NCBI GenBank assembly: GCA_937995595.1
Contig: CALKJW010000045.1
Span: 1 to 57,493 of the forward strand
DNA: 57,493 nt
Source of the DNA: an uncultured Phycisphaerales bacterium
GTDB taxonomy: Bacteria > Planctomycetota > Phycisphaerae > Phycisphaerales > UBA1924
Direction: 5' to 3'
The position numbers and the translations under genes are program-made. The notes beneath the pieces were generated by a model, which was not told the DNA's origin, made no database searches, and worked only from the letters and a program-made list of their open reading frames with translations. How positions within the stretch are numbered: position 1 is the stretch's first letter; each line of letters starts with the position of its first letter. Positions 16,467 through 26,450 of this stretch are shown piece after piece.

Positions 16467-18083
16467 ATGCCGCGCACCCGATCGATGGTCCGACCCGTTC
16501 CTGTCTCCCGATCCGCGGCCCTCGCGCTGGCGCTGGTCGCGTCGGTGGCCGTGCTCGGCGCGCCCGCACGGGCCGACGACACGCTGCAGTCCATCAACGC
16601 GCAGTTCCGCGCCGTGCCCGAGTCGCGCCGGTCCGACCTCAAGGTCCTGCCCCTGCTGGCCGACCTGTCCGACCCGCCGCGCTCGCTGGAGACCCGCTCG
16701 CCCGCGTGGGTGACGCGCCCGGCCGAGCGTGCCGCGCTGCTGTCGTGGAAGGGCCCGAACTGGTCGGACTGGAAGGCCTGGGCGCAGGGCGCGCCGCAGC
16801 AGGCGCTGCTGGCGGTGCTGCCCGAGATCACGGCCGAGGGCGACTACCGGCGCGCGTACGCCTTTGCGCAGCCCTACGGCGTCGAGGGCGTGAGCGTGGA
16901 CCTGATCTCCAAGGGCATGTACACCGACCTGGGCGACCCGCCGCTGCTGGCCCGCGCCCAGCACCTCTACATGCCGAAGATGGAGCACTTCGAGACGCTC
17001 GCGCACGTCGAGGCCTCGCGCCTGATGGAGGAGGGCCGCGCCGACGACGCGGTCAAACTCATGGCCGACTGGTCGATGTTCGCGCGACAGTTCGCCGACC
17101 GCCCGATGCTCAGGGAGAAGCGCTGGGCGCTGGACGCGCTGGAACTGGGCCTGGTGCGCATGCGCGACCTGGCCTACGAGGACTTCCGCGCCCCGGAGCG
17201 GAAGATGACCTCCGCGACGCTGGTCGACATCGTCGACCGCTTCAAGTTCCGCAACGGTTACCTCGACCTCGACCGTCTCCAACTGCCCGTCGGCGAGTTC
17301 GCCGCCAAGGCGCAACTGATCGACCGCGTGATGACCCGCGGCGGGGGGGCCAACGCCGAGTTTGCGCGCGAACTGGCGCGCATCACCACGGTCGATCGTC
17401 CGCTCCGCCGCTTCGCCGCCGCGGCGTACTGGGAGGGCATGGCCGCCGGCCACGCCAACGAACTCGACACGCGCCGCCAGCTCCAGCGCATCCGCGACGA
17501 CTGGACGCGCCGCTGGAGCCTCTCGCCGTTTGACCCGATCCTCGACAACCGGACCGACTACCAGAAGAACGTCCGCGGCCGGCCGCAGTACGCCCTGCTC
17601 GACGCGGGCGTGGGTACGATGGAGGAACTCTTCCCGCTCCGCCAGCGCCTGCGCGTGGAGTCCGCCGGCACGCGCATGGGGCTGGCGGTGTACGCCTTCG
17701 TGCTCACCAACCGCAACCTGCCGCCGGGCCTTGCGGCGGTCCGGCCCACATTCACCAAGGGCGCGCCGCTCGACACCGACCCGTACACCAAGCAGCGTGC
17801 CGACATCCAGTACTTCGTGCCCATGCGCGACACCCCGCGCGACGAGCACGGGCGCGAGAAGATGTACCGCGTCTCGCTCTTCCCGCCCGCGCCGCACCCG
17901 GAGTTCGAGGTGCCCTTTGCGCGCGACCAGTTCATCCTCTATTCGACCGGCCCCAGCGGCGTGGCGGGCATGGCGTCGACGGTCACGCAGGACCGGCGCG
18001 GCGTGCCGGGCGATTACCTGCTCTGGCCGCCGCTGATGTCGCTGGAGCGCACCCTGCTGATCGAGCGCGGGCAGTTGCGCTGA
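16467..18083 (+). CDS. secreted protein of unknown function
   Basis: I do not recognise a domain. A signal peptide is clear: positive start (MPRTRSMVR), hydrophobic core SAALALALVASVAVLGA, and a likely cleavage after APARA near residue 36. The mature part is about 500 residues with no further membrane span and no repeats. Charged and aromatic residues are evenly spread, so a folded, mostly helical periplasmic protein is likely. No PQQ, heme or zinc motif is seen. ATG 16467 was preferred because GAGGAG lies ten bases upstream and the signal peptide begins there. It sits between pilT and trxB on the same strand, 25 bases before trxB, so it may be co-transcribed with trxB. Confidence 0.7.
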   Translation: MPRTRSMVRPVPVSRSAALALALVASVAVLGAPARADDTLQSINAQFRAVPESRRSDLKVLPLLADLSDPPRSLETRSPAWVTRPAERAALLSWKGPNWSDWKAWAQGAPQQALLAVLPEITAEGDYRRAYAFAQPYGVEGVSVDLISKGMYTDLGDPPLLARAQHLYMPKMEHFETLAHVEASRLMEEGRADDAVKLMADWSMFARQFADRPMLREKRWALDALELGLVRMRDLAYEDFRAPERKMTSATLVDIVDRFKFRNGYLDLDRLQLPVGEFAAKAQLIDRVMTRGGGANAEFARELARITTVDRPLRRFAAAAYWEGMAAGHANELDTRRQLQRIRDDWTRRWSLSPFDPILDNRTDYQKNVRGRPQYALLDAGVGTMEELFPLRQRLRVESAGTRMGLAVYAFVLTNRNLPPGLAAVRPTFTKGAPLDTDPYTKQRADIQYFVPMRDTPRDEHGREKMYRVSLFPPAPHPEFEVPFARDQFILYSTGPSGVAGMASTVTQDRRGVPGDYLLWPPLMSLERTLLIERGQLR

Positions 18084-18108
18084 GCGCGCCAAGGGAGTTG
18101 AGCGGCAC

Positions 18109-19101
18109 ATGTCCAACGAATCGAGCGTGCACAAGGTGGTGATCATCGGCTCCGGGCCGGCGGGGTGGACGGCCGCCATCTACGCCGCGCGGGCGCGGCT
18201 CGACCCGGTCGTGTACACCGGCGTGCCCAAGCAGGACCCCGGCCCCGTCCTGCCCGGCGGGCAGTTGATGCTCACCACCGAGGTCGAGAACTACCCGGGC
18301 TTTCCGGAGGGGATCGTCGGGCCGGAGATGATGAGCCGCTTCCAGAAGCAGGCCGAGCGCTTCGGCACCAAGGTGCTGATGGAGGATGTCGCGCGGTGCG
18401 AGTTCTCGCGAACGCCCGGGACCCCCCACACGCTGCACACCGCGGAGGGCAAGGTCGTTCGGGCGCACGCCGTCATCATCGCCACCGGCGCGACGGCCAA
18501 CTGGCTCGGCCTGCCCAACGAGATGCGGCTGGCGACGACCGGCGGCGGCGTCTCGGCGTGCGCCGTGTGCGACGGCGCGCTGCCCGCGTTCCGCAACAAG
18601 CCGCTGGGCGTCGTCGGCGGCGGCGACACCGCGATGGAAGAGGCCACCTACCTCACCAAGTTCGCCTCGACGGTGTACATCATCCACCGGCGCGACTCGC
18701 TCCGGGCCAGCAAGATCATGCAGGACCGCTTCCTCTCTCGCCCCAACGCGAAGGTGCTGTGGAACAAGGTCGTGGTTGACGTGCTCGGCGACTCGCACAT
18801 CACCGGCGTGCTGCTCGAGGACACGGTCACCGGGCAGCGCAGCACGCTCGAACTCGGCGGCCTGTTCATCGCCATCGGCCACACGCCCGCGACGAAGTTC
18901 CTCAAGGACTCGGGGCTGGAGTTCGATTCCAGCGGCTACATCGCGCTGCGGCAGCGGAACAGTTACACCAACATCCCCGGCGTCTTCGCCGCGGGCGACG
19001 TCGCCGACGAGCACTACCGCCAGGCCGTCACCGCGGCGGGCATGGGCTGCCAGGCGGCCATCGACGCCGAGCGCTGGCTCGCGGCCAACGGCGTGGGATG
19101 A
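18109..19101 (+). CDS. trxB: thioredoxin-disulfide reductase
   Basis: TrxB passes electrons from NADPH through FAD to thioredoxin. The FAD-binding GSGPAGWTAAIYAARA motif is at about 13-28, and the redox pair Cys151-Ala-Val-Cys154 lies in the expected SACAVCDG context. The NADPH-binding GGGDTAMEEATYL follows near 172, and the C-terminal FAD motif GVFAAGDVADEHYRQA near 288. The length (330) is standard. AAGGGAG lies about 12 bases before the ATG. It follows the secreted unknown by 25 bases, and is convergent with plsC. No thioredoxin gene is in the window. Confidence 0.95.
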   Translation: MSNESSVHKVVIIGSGPAGWTAAIYAARARLDPVVYTGVPKQDPGPVLPGGQLMLTTEVENYPGFPEGIVGPEMMSRFQKQAERFGTKVLMEDVARCEFSRTPGTPHTLHTAEGKVVRAHAVIIATGATANWLGLPNEMRLATTGGGVSACAVCDGALPAFRNKPLGVVGGGDTAMEEATYLTKFASTVYIIHRRDSLRASKIMQDRFLSRPNAKVLWNKVVVDVLGDSHITGVLLEDTVTGQRSTLELGGLFIAIGHTPATKFLKDSGLEFDSSGYIALRQRNSYTNIPGVFAAGDVADEHYRQAVTAAGMGCQAAIDAERWLAANGVG

Positions 19102-19155
19102 AGCCGACCGCCGCTCGCGCCGCCGCGGCGGCCTTGTTCGTCGCGGGACAAGCGC

Positions 19156-19824
19156 TCAGCGTCGCTCGCCCATCTTCTCCGCCAGTTCCGCGCGCAGCCG
19201 CTCCACCTCGTCGCGCAGGCGAGCGAGTCCGCGCTCCGGCCCGAGGGCCTTGAGTTCGTCGTACGGGATCGGCGTGCCCAGCGACACGGCGATGCGGTGG
19301 CCGAAGAGAAACGGCAGGCGGTTGGTCCGCGGCCAGGCGTCGAACGCGCCCTCGATCGCCGCGGGGAGCACGTCGACCCTGGCGCGCGACAGCAGCACCC
19401 ACGCGCCGCGCTTGAACTCCTTGATGCTGCCGTCGGGCGTGCGCGTGCCCTCGGGAAAGATCAGCATCATCCGGCCCTTCCTGAGTTCGGCGATGGCCGC
19501 GCGGATCGCCCCCGCGTCGCCCTCGTCCTCCCTGATGGGGATGCAGCCCAGCCCGCGGATGATCTGCGCCAGCACCGGAACGCGGAACAAGCCCTCGCGC
19601 CCGATGCTCGCCATGTTCCGCGTGCGGAACGACACGCCGACGATCGGCGGGTCCCAGTGGGACTGGTGGTTGCACACCACCAGCAGCCCGCCGCGGGGCG
19701 GCAGGTTCCCCGCCCCGAAGATCCGGAGCCGGTACAGCAGCGTGACCAGCACCATCACGACCCAGTAGCAGAACCTGTAGAAGAGGATCTGCCAGAGGGG
19801 CTGTGTGGGGTCGAGCGAGCGCAT
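19156..19824 (-). CDS. plsC: 1-acyl-sn-glycerol-3-phosphate acyltransferase
   Basis: PlsC makes phosphatidic acid by acylating lysophosphatidic acid at the inner membrane. The catalytic NHxxxxD motif reads NHQSHWDPP with His53 and Asp58. The substrate motif FPEGTRTPDG has its EGTR at 125-128. A membrane span lies at about 15-33, and PIPYDEL near 180 matches the block that follows in the family. The length (222) is normal. The start codon directly follows ATCCCAC heptamers on the sense strand, with no Shine-Dalgarno site. Upstream on the same strand is cmk. From memory the two genes are adjacent in several phyla, so the DUF559 element between them looks inserted. Confidence 0.92.
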   Translation of the reverse strand: MRSLDPTQPLWQILFYRFCYWVVMVLVTLLYRLRIFGAGNLPPRGGLLVVCNHQSHWDPPIVGVSFRTRNMASIGREGLFRVPVLAQIIRGLGCIPIREDEGDAGAIRAAIAELRKGRMMLIFPEGTRTPDGSIKEFKRGAWVLLSRARVDVLPAAIEGAFDAWPRTNRLPFLFGHRIAVSLGTPIPYDELKALGPERGLARLRDEVERLRAELAEKMGERR

Positions 19825-19856
19825 GTGGGATGTGGGATGTGCTCGGACCTGTCTCG

Positions 19857-19920
19857 GAGCACCCTCTCCCCGCTCCGGCGGGGAGAGGTGGCGAGGCCGT
19901 CAGGCCGAGCCGGTGAGGGG
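19857..19920 (+). repeat. two-hairpin repeat, class A (left arm of DUF559 element)
   Basis: Hairpin 1 is CCCTCTCCCCG / CGGGGAGAGG with a CTCCGG loop. The tail TGGCGAGGCCG..GGCCGAGCCGGTGAGGGG is class A. One extra T relative to other class A copies creates the TGA stop of the DUF559 gene. Confidence 0.85.
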
Positions 19921-20322
19921 CTTCCTCTCCTTCTCCATCTTCAACGTCTCGATCCTGGCAAGGGCCGCGTCAGCGATCCGGTGAAGCACCCAGTTCCCAT
20001 CGCTGTCCACGGCCGAACACCGGATCCGGATCGTGGCGATCCCCAGCGAGCGCATGTACGCGTCGCACCGCTTGTCCTCCGCGACGCGGCCGGCATGCCA
20101 CGAACTGCCCAGTTCGACGACCAATCTCGCCGCCGCGCAGTAGAAGTCGGTCGTGTACGGTCCGATCGGGTGCTGCCGTCGGAACTTCAGGCCATCGAGT
20201 TTCCGATCCTTGATCATGTTCCAGAGTTTGCGCTCGGGCATGGACATGCGCCTTCGCAGTTCTCTCGCCCTGTCGCGGCCCGGCGACTCAGCGCAATCCC
20301 GGCTGTCGGGCGAGTGTCGCAT
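19900..20322 (-). CDS. DUF559 domain protein (predicted PD-(D/E)XK-type endonuclease)
   Basis: DUF559 proteins resemble the very-short-patch-repair and restriction nuclease fold; their cellular role is not established. Core blocks are PERKLWNMIKDRKLDGLKFRR (about 29-49 in part), HPIGPYTTDFYC and LVVELGSSWHAG. The family usually has ELDGxxH in the last block; here the Asp is replaced by Gly, so activity is doubtful. A second usual motif, RFxNxxV, reads RIRCSAVDSD. The last six residues and the stop codon lie inside the class A repeat, so repeat and gene are physically fused. GC is lower than in neighbours (a line at 20101 is near 60%). It is on the same strand as cmk and plsC. Confidence 0.8.
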   Translation of the reverse strand: MRHSPDSRDCAESPGRDRARELRRRMSMPERKLWNMIKDRKLDGLKFRRQHPIGPYTTDFYCAAARLVVELGSSWHAGRVAEDKRCDAYMRSLGIATIRIRCSAVDSDGNWVLHRIADAALARIETLKMEKERKPLTGSA

Positions 20323-20339
20323 GTCCCGAGTCTACCAAT

Positions 20340-20402
20340 GGCCCCTCACCGGTCGCTGCGCGACCACCTCTCCCCGTTCAGAGCAACGGGGAGAGGGTGC
20401 TC
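20340..20402 (-). repeat. two-hairpin repeat, class C (right arm of DUF559 element)
   Basis: On the minus strand: CCCTCTCCCCG, loop TTGCTCTGAA, CGGGGAGAGG, TG, hairpin GTCGC-GCA-GCGAC, then CGGTGAGGGG. The orientation is opposite to the unit at 19857. Confidence 0.85.
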
Positions 20403-20432
20403 CAGAAACTCCGAACCACCCTCCCACATCCT

Positions 20433-21272
20433 CTACCCCGCCCTGGCCCGCACTCTCCGCTCCAGTTCGTCGACGACCTGTTCCAGCGTCATGTCCGAGG
20501 TGTCGATCCGCACCGCGTCCTCCGGGCAGATCAGCGGGCCGTCGCGCCGGGTCGAGTCCGACAGGTCGCGCGCCACGATCTCCTGGAGCAGGGCGCGGAA
20601 CTCGTCGGGCCCGCCCCTGATTGTACCCTGTGCTACAAGTTGTTCGTACCGCCGTCTGGCCCGCTCCTCCGCCGACGCGTCGAGGTAGAACTTCACGTCC
20701 GCGTCCGGGAAGACCACGCTTCCCTGGTCGCGTCCCTCGGTCACCAGGCGCGGGTGCGCCCGCGCGATCGCCCGCTGCTTGCGCACCATGTCGCGCCGCA
20801 GGCCGGGGATCGCCGCGACCGGCGAGACGATCCGCGTGACGTCCGGTTCGCGGATCCGTTTCATCATCGACCGGCCGCCGCAGATCAGTTCCGGCGGGTC
20901 GGCGTCCCAGTCAAAGTGCATGTCCTGCGAGGCCACCGCCGCGACGATCTGGTCCGGCGAGCCGAGGCTGATGCCGGCGTCGATCGCCACCGCCGCCGCG
21001 GCCCGGTACATCGCGCCCGTGTCGAGAAACTCCACCCCCAGTCGCCTGGCCAGCAGCCGCGCCACCGTGCTCTTGCCCGTCCCCGCCGGGCCGTCGATGG
21101 TGACGATCAGCCCCGCGTCCTTTCCCTTCGCGGCACCCGCTGTCGGACGCTTGGGCATGGCCTGGACCTCGACGATGTTCGCACCCATCGATTGCAGCAG
21201 CGTGCGGCCGGCGGTGGTCGCGGCCCCGGCGGGGGGGGCGGCGGGGGGGGCGGTGGGGGCGGGCTCGGTCAT
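20433..21272 (-). CDS. cmk: cytidylate kinase
   Basis: Cmk phosphorylates CMP and dCMP. The P-loop GPAGTGKST is at 61-69, followed by the substrate segment FLDTGAMYRAAA and the late motif VTEGRDQGSVVFPDA. The C-terminal lid region ARRRYEQL and RDLSDSTR are also family-typical. The N-terminal extension of about 55 residues is rich in Pro, Ala and Thr; Cmk usually begins only a few residues before the P-loop. The extension is encoded partly by G8 runs on the plus strand. Met29 or Met39 could be the true start, but ATG 21272 overlaps the upstream stop by 4 bp, which favours it. The upstream gene is the TIM-barrel protein; the downstream one is the DUF559 gene. Confidence 0.92.
   Translation of the reverse strand: MTEPAPTAPPAAPPAGAATTAGRTLLQSMGANIVEVQAMPKRPTAGAAKGKDAGLIVTIDGPAGTGKSTVARLLARRLGVEFLDTGAMYRAAAAVAIDAGISLGSPDQIVAAVASQDMHFDWDADPPELICGGRSMMKRIREPDVTRIVSPVAAIPGLRRDMVRKQRAIARAHPRLVTEGRDQGSVVFPDADVKFYLDASAEERARRRYEQLVAQGTIRGGPDEFRALLQEIVARDLSDSTRRDGPLICPEDAVRIDTSDMTLEQVVDELERRVRARAG
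21231..21263 (+). repeat. clustered G-runs (G8, G8, G5, G3)
   Basis: Four G-runs of 8, 8, 5 and 3 bases lie within 33 bp on the strand opposite to the cmk start. They could form a G-quadruplex on that strand. Because they fall in codons 4-14 of cmk, a one-base slip in either G8 run would shift the frame if ATG 21272 is the real start. Confidence 0.6.
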
Positions 21273-22141
21273 TCGTCCGTCACCTCCTCCACGTTCTCGG
21301 CGCTCTGCACGCCGGCGACCGTTTCCAGCGCGGCCCGCGCAAGGCGGAGCGCGGCGTCGGCGTCTCCGCCCCCACGATAGTCCAGCGCCAGCGTCCCGGT
21401 GTAGCCGACGCTCAGCACCGTCTTGGCGTACTCCGCGAGGTCGTACGGCTCGTGGTCCATGCCCTTCCTGGACTTCTTAAAGTTCATCACCGCCGCCGTC
21501 ACCGCCGCGGCGTAGGGCGTCAGGCGCCGCAGGTACATCAGCGGGTCGTCCGACTTTGACGCGGTCTCGAAGTCGGGGAACGTGCCGATGCGGAACCCGC
21601 CGACGCGCTTGATCAGGTCCGTCAGCGCCTCGGGGTTGCTCGTCGGCCCCGGCGAGACGTCGCCCGGCGCGCCCCCGCTGCCGATCAGCAGGTTCACCTC
21701 GCGCTTCTCGGCGACCGACATTACCTTCCGCAGGCGCTCGGCCGCTAGGTCCGCGGTGTCGGACCCCTGCTCGAACCCCTCGGCGGCGATGAACATGGCC
21801 GCCGAGTTGCAGCCCAGCCGGTGCGCCGCCTGCACCACGCGGCTCATGCGCTCGACGGCGGCGTCGCCGCGGGCGTCGTCGTCGGTGAAGAACGGCAGCG
21901 CGTCGGGCTTGACCAGCACCAGACACGGGCACGAGGCCTTGTCCGCCGCTTCCCGCAGCGCGTCGAGTTGCGGCACGTCCGCCCCGGCCAGCAGGTCGGT
22001 CGAGACGTTCAGGCCGTACAGGCCCAGCGTGTCGCGCGCGTGCCGCGGCAGGTCGGTCAGCCGCATCTGCCCGGCAGGGGCGCGCCCGGGCCCGAGGTGG
22101 AGCCGGGCGCGCATCGAAGTGGCGGCGAGCGTCAGCAGCAT
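21269..22141 (-). CDS. TIM-barrel sugar phosphate isomerase/epimerase-like protein
   Basis: Segments LYGLNVSTDLLAGA, PCLVLVKPD, LLIGSGGAPGDVSPGPTSNPEAL and GYTGTLALDYRGGGD fit the xylose-isomerase-like (AP_endonuc_2) TIM-barrel family. The last two match the phosphate- or metal-binding ends of barrel strands, but metal ligands are not fully conserved, so the substrate is unknown. I chose ATG 22141, which gives MLLTLAATSM and the first barrel strand. An upstream ATG at 22192 adds 17 residues of no clear structure. Its stop overlaps the cmk start by 4 bp, so the two are translationally coupled. It diverges from gcvH. Confidence 0.65.
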   Translation of the reverse strand: MLLTLAATSMRARLHLGPGRAPAGQMRLTDLPRHARDTLGLYGLNVSTDLLAGADVPQLDALREAADKASCPCLVLVKPDALPFFTDDDARGDAAVERMSRVVQAAHRLGCNSAAMFIAAEGFEQGSDTADLAAERLRKVMSVAEKREVNLLIGSGGAPGDVSPGPTSNPEALTDLIKRVGGFRIGTFPDFETASKSDDPLMYLRRLTPYAAAVTAAVMNFKKSRKGMDHEPYDLAEYAKTVLSVGYTGTLALDYRGGGDADAALRLARAALETVAGVQSAENVEEVTDE

Positions 22142-22310
22142 GGTGCGGACTGTAGCAAACCCCGGCCGGATCGGTTCGCGGGACGTTCGCATGCCTTATC
22201 GGCACTTTGCCCCCTCGCCTAGCATCAAAGCCCGTGTCCCGGCGCCCCCGGCGGCGCGGCCGACCCCGTCCCGAGACAGCCCCAACGACCCCGCAAGGAC
22301 CGTCCAGACC

Positions 22311-22687
22311 ATGGCCAACGCCCCCGCCGACCGCGTCTATTCCGAGAGCCACGAGTGGCACAAACTCGAAGGCGACACCCTCACGCTCGGCCTGACGCAG
22401 TTCGCCGTCGACCAGCTCACCGACGTCACCTACGCCGAACTCAAGCCCGTGGGCACCAAGGTCGCCCCCGGCGGCTCGGTGGGGGAGGTCGAGAGCGTCA
22501 AGACGACCAGCGACGTCTACTCCGCCGCCGGCGGCGAGATCATCGAGGTGAACAAGGCCGTCGTCGAGGATCCCTCGATCCTCAACTCGGACCCGTACGG
22601 GCGCGGCTGGCTGGTGAAGATCCGCGTTTCCGACAAGTCGGGGCTGTCCAAGTGCATCGACGCCGCGGCGTACTCGAAGCAGTACTC

Positions 22688-22691
<4 letters not shown>
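22311..22691 (+). CDS. gcvH: glycine cleavage system H protein
   Basis: GcvH carries the lipoyl arm that moves the aminomethyl group between the P, T and L proteins. The protein has 126 residues, the family length. The lipoylation motif VESVKTTSDVYS places the modified lysine at residue 64, as in most GcvH. The start MANAPADRVYSESHEWHKL aligns with the family N-terminus, so the much longer upstream open frame is not coding. TAGCAT at 22220-22225 could be a -10. No gcvT or gcvP is in the window. The stop overlaps the next gene's GTG start by 4 bases (GTGA), so it is coupled to an ABC transporter gene. Confidence 0.96.
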
Positions 22692-23515
<824 letters not shown>

Positions 23516-26040
23516 CCGCACCGCGCTGCTCGTCGCCTCGGTCGCGCTCTCCGCGGGGCTCATCGCGGCGGTCGCCTGCGCCATGGCCTCGCTCCACGCG
23601 GGCATCCGCACCAAGGTCGAGCAGACTGTCGGCGCGGCCGACCTCCGCGTGCAGCGCGTCGGCAAGGACGTCTTCGACATCGGCGTCCTCGAGCAGATCG
23701 AGCGGTGGCCCGAGACCGTGCTCGCCGTGGGCCGCATGCAGGGCGCGCTGAGCCTCGTCAACCCGCGCACCGGCGGCGAGGTCACCGCCATCGGCAACGG
23801 CCTGATGGTCGACCGCGAGTACCGCATCCGCCCGATGGACCTGCTCGACGGGCGCGAGGTCCGCGCCGACGGCGAGGTCGTCCTCGACGCGCTGGCCGCC
23901 GAGGAACTGGGCGCGCAGGTCGGCGACGAACTGAGCGTGCAGCGCTTCGGCGAGCCGGTGGCGCTCCGCGTCGTCGGCGTCTGCAGGCGCCCGCCGCTGG
24001 GCATGCTCAGCCGGCCCGAGGTCTTCACGACGCTGGGCACGATGGGCGCGATCGCCGACAAGCCCGGCAAACTCCGCGAGGTGGACGTGCTGGTCCGCGA
24101 CCCCGCGCGCGCCGAGGCGATCGCCGAGGCCCGCGCCGGGCAGATGGACAAGGGCGTCGTCCTCCGCGCCGCCAGCAAGATCACCACCGGCCTGAACAAG
24201 AACCTGCAGTCCAGCCAGATCGGCATGGTCATCGCGTCCATGCTCAGTTTCCTCTCCGCCGCGTTCATCATCCTCACCGGTCTGAGCACCAACGTGAACG
24301 AGCGCCAGCGCGAGCTGGCCGTGCTCCGCTGCATCGGCGGCACCCGCGCCCAACTGGCCGAGAGCCAGTTCGCCGTGGGGTTCATCGTCGGCGCGCTGGG
24401 CGCGGCGGTGGGCATCCCGCTGGGCGTGCTGGGCGCGTGGGTCATGGTCCGCGTCTTCCCCGAGCAACTCCCCGGCGGCCTGGCGATCAACACCCTCGGT
24501 CTGGCGCTGGCCGCGACCGGCTCCATCGTCGCCGGCCTGCTCGGGGCGCTCTGGCCCGCCGTCCGGGCCTCGCGCACCAGCCCGCTGGAGGCGATGGCCG
24601 TGCGCGCCCGCCCGCCCACGTTCCGCGGGATCGCCCTCGCGGGGGTCGTCGGTCTGGCGCTGGCCGCGTTCCACGTGTGCGTGCTCACCGTGCCGCGTGA
24701 CGCGCAGGTCGTCTTCTGGCTCGACGTCACGCTCGGCCTGCCCGCGCTGTTCACCGGCTACTTCCTGCTGAGCATCCCGGTGACGGTCGGCGTCACCGCG
24801 CTGCTGGGCCCGCTGGTGTCGCGCGCCCTGCGCCTGCCGCCGGGCGTGCTGGTGCGCACGGTCCTGGCCTCGCCGTACCGCTTCGGCCTCACCTCCGGCG
24901 CGATGATGCTCGGCCTGGCGATCATGGTCGCCATCTGGACCAACGGCCGCGCCATCATGCGCGACTGGCTCGGCACGCTGGCCTTCCCCGACGCCTTCGC
25001 CAGCGGCCTGTCGATGACCGAGCGCACCCAGCAGCGCATCGCCGCGCTGCCGTTCGTCACCGACACCTGCGCCATCACGATCCAGAACTTCCGCACCGAC
25101 GCGTTCGGCGTCCGCGCGCTCTCGCCGCCCACGACCTCGTTCGTCGCCTTCGAGCCCGAGCCGTTCTTCCGCATGACCTCGCTCACGTGGATCGAGGGCG
25201 AGCCGGAGAACGCGAGGGCCGCGCTGGCCCGCGGCGGGGCCGTCATCGTCGCCAACGAGTACCGCGTCGCCAGGGGCATCGGCGTCGGCGACACGCTCAC
25301 GCTCACGTGGAACGACCGGCCGGTGTCGTTCGAGGTCGTCGGCGTGGTCGCCTCGCCCGGGCTCGACATCGCGAGCAAGTTCTTCGACATCGGCGAGGAG
25401 TACCTCGACCAGGCCGTCAACGCCGTCTTCGGCTCGCGCGACGACCTCAAGCGGCTGTTCGGCAACACGGGCATCCAACTCATCCAGATCTCGCTGGCCC
25501 CGGGCGTGTCCGACGAGCAGGCGATGAATGAGATCCGGCGCGTCGGCGGGTTCGAGGTCATCGCCGCGGGCTCGGGCCGCCAGATCAAGGCCGAGATCCG
25601 CACCTTCCTCACCGGTTCGCTGGTCGTGTCGTCGGCGGTGGCCGTCGCCGCGATGCTCGTGGCGTGCTTCGGCGTGGCGAACCTCATCGTCGCGGGGATC
25701 CAGGCGCGGCAGTTCGAGTTCGGCGTCCTGCGCGCCATCGGCGCGCAGCGCGGCCTGGTCGCGCGACTGGTCATGGGCGAGGCGCTGCTGATCGGCCTGT
25801 CGGCGTGCGTCGTCGGCACCGCCATGGGCGTGCACGCGTCGTGGGGCGGCCAGCACATGTACGAGATCCTGCTGGGCATCCTGCTCAGCGTGCGCATCCC
25901 CTTCGGCCCCACCGCCGCGGGCTGGGCCGCCGTGCTGCTGATCACGCTCGGCGCGGCGGCGCCGGCCGTTCTGGCGCTCTCGCGTCGCCGGCCGCGCGAA
26001 CTCCTGGGCGCGGTGCGGGGCTGAGCGACGGGCGCGACCG

Positions 26041-26367
26041 CTACAGCGTCGCCGCGATCCGCGCATCGAAGTCCCGCGTCCACCGCCGGCAGGTCGAGCA
26101 GTCGAGTTTGTCGGGCAGCGTCAGGTCCGGCCGCGCGGCGAGCAGCGCGGCGATGGCCGCCTCGGCCACGCGCGAGGGCGAGGCCTGTCCGTGCGACCAG
26201 TACTCGTAGTCGGCCCACGAGAGCGAGACCTCGTGGCGCGTCGGTTCCGCGTCGGCCCCGCGCCGGACGGCCACGTCGAACACCCAGCCGCGCGCCGACT
26301 CGCGCTCGCGCAGCGCCTGGACCGAGGTCCCGCCCCCCGCGACCGTGTTGTCCCGCTCCGGTACCAT
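26041..26367 (-). CDS. small conserved-looking protein of unknown function
   Basis: I do not recognise the family. The 108-residue product is soluble, with no signal peptide or span. The middle holds RHEVSLSWADYEYWSHGQ and the end holds LDCSTCRRWTRDFD, with a Cys-x2-Cys pair that could bind metal. Codon use is the high-GC pattern of the neighbours. ATG 26367 was chosen because codons before it read as non-coding. It is convergent with the ABC permease, 16 bases away, and diverges from the MacB-like gene. Confidence 0.6.
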   Translation of the reverse strand: MVPERDNTVAGGGTSVQALRERESARGWVFDVAVRRGADAEPTRHEVSLSWADYEYWSHGQASPSRVAEAAIAALLAARPDLTLPDKLDCSTCRRWTRDFDARIAATL

Positions 26368-26450
26368 CGATGCAGAGTCTATCGGCCCATGCCCGGGCCG
26401 GGTTCGGGTTCCGATTGCGATGTGAACAAGCGTTCCAGAGTCGGGATTGT

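Larger units (their letters stand above)
19825..20435. mobile_element. putative DUF559 element with inverted terminal repeats
   Basis: The gap between the plsC start codon and the cmk stop codon is filled by two inverted arms around a single gene. Read inward, both arms run GGATGTGGGA, then a variable stretch, then GGAGCACCCTCTCCCCG, a hairpin, CGGGGAGAGGTGG, a second hairpin, and CCGGTGAGGGG. The left arm spans about 19829-19920 and the right about 20340-20430. The arms share a frame but not their hairpin loops: the left unit is class A and the right class C. No transposase and no target-site duplication is visible, so movement is inferred from architecture and from the split gene pair. Confidence 0.55.

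Noticed and set aside
19102-19155. Terminator between trxB and plsC
   Set aside because: GCCGCCGCGGCGGC is palindromic but has no loop and no T-run, so it is not a standard terminator.
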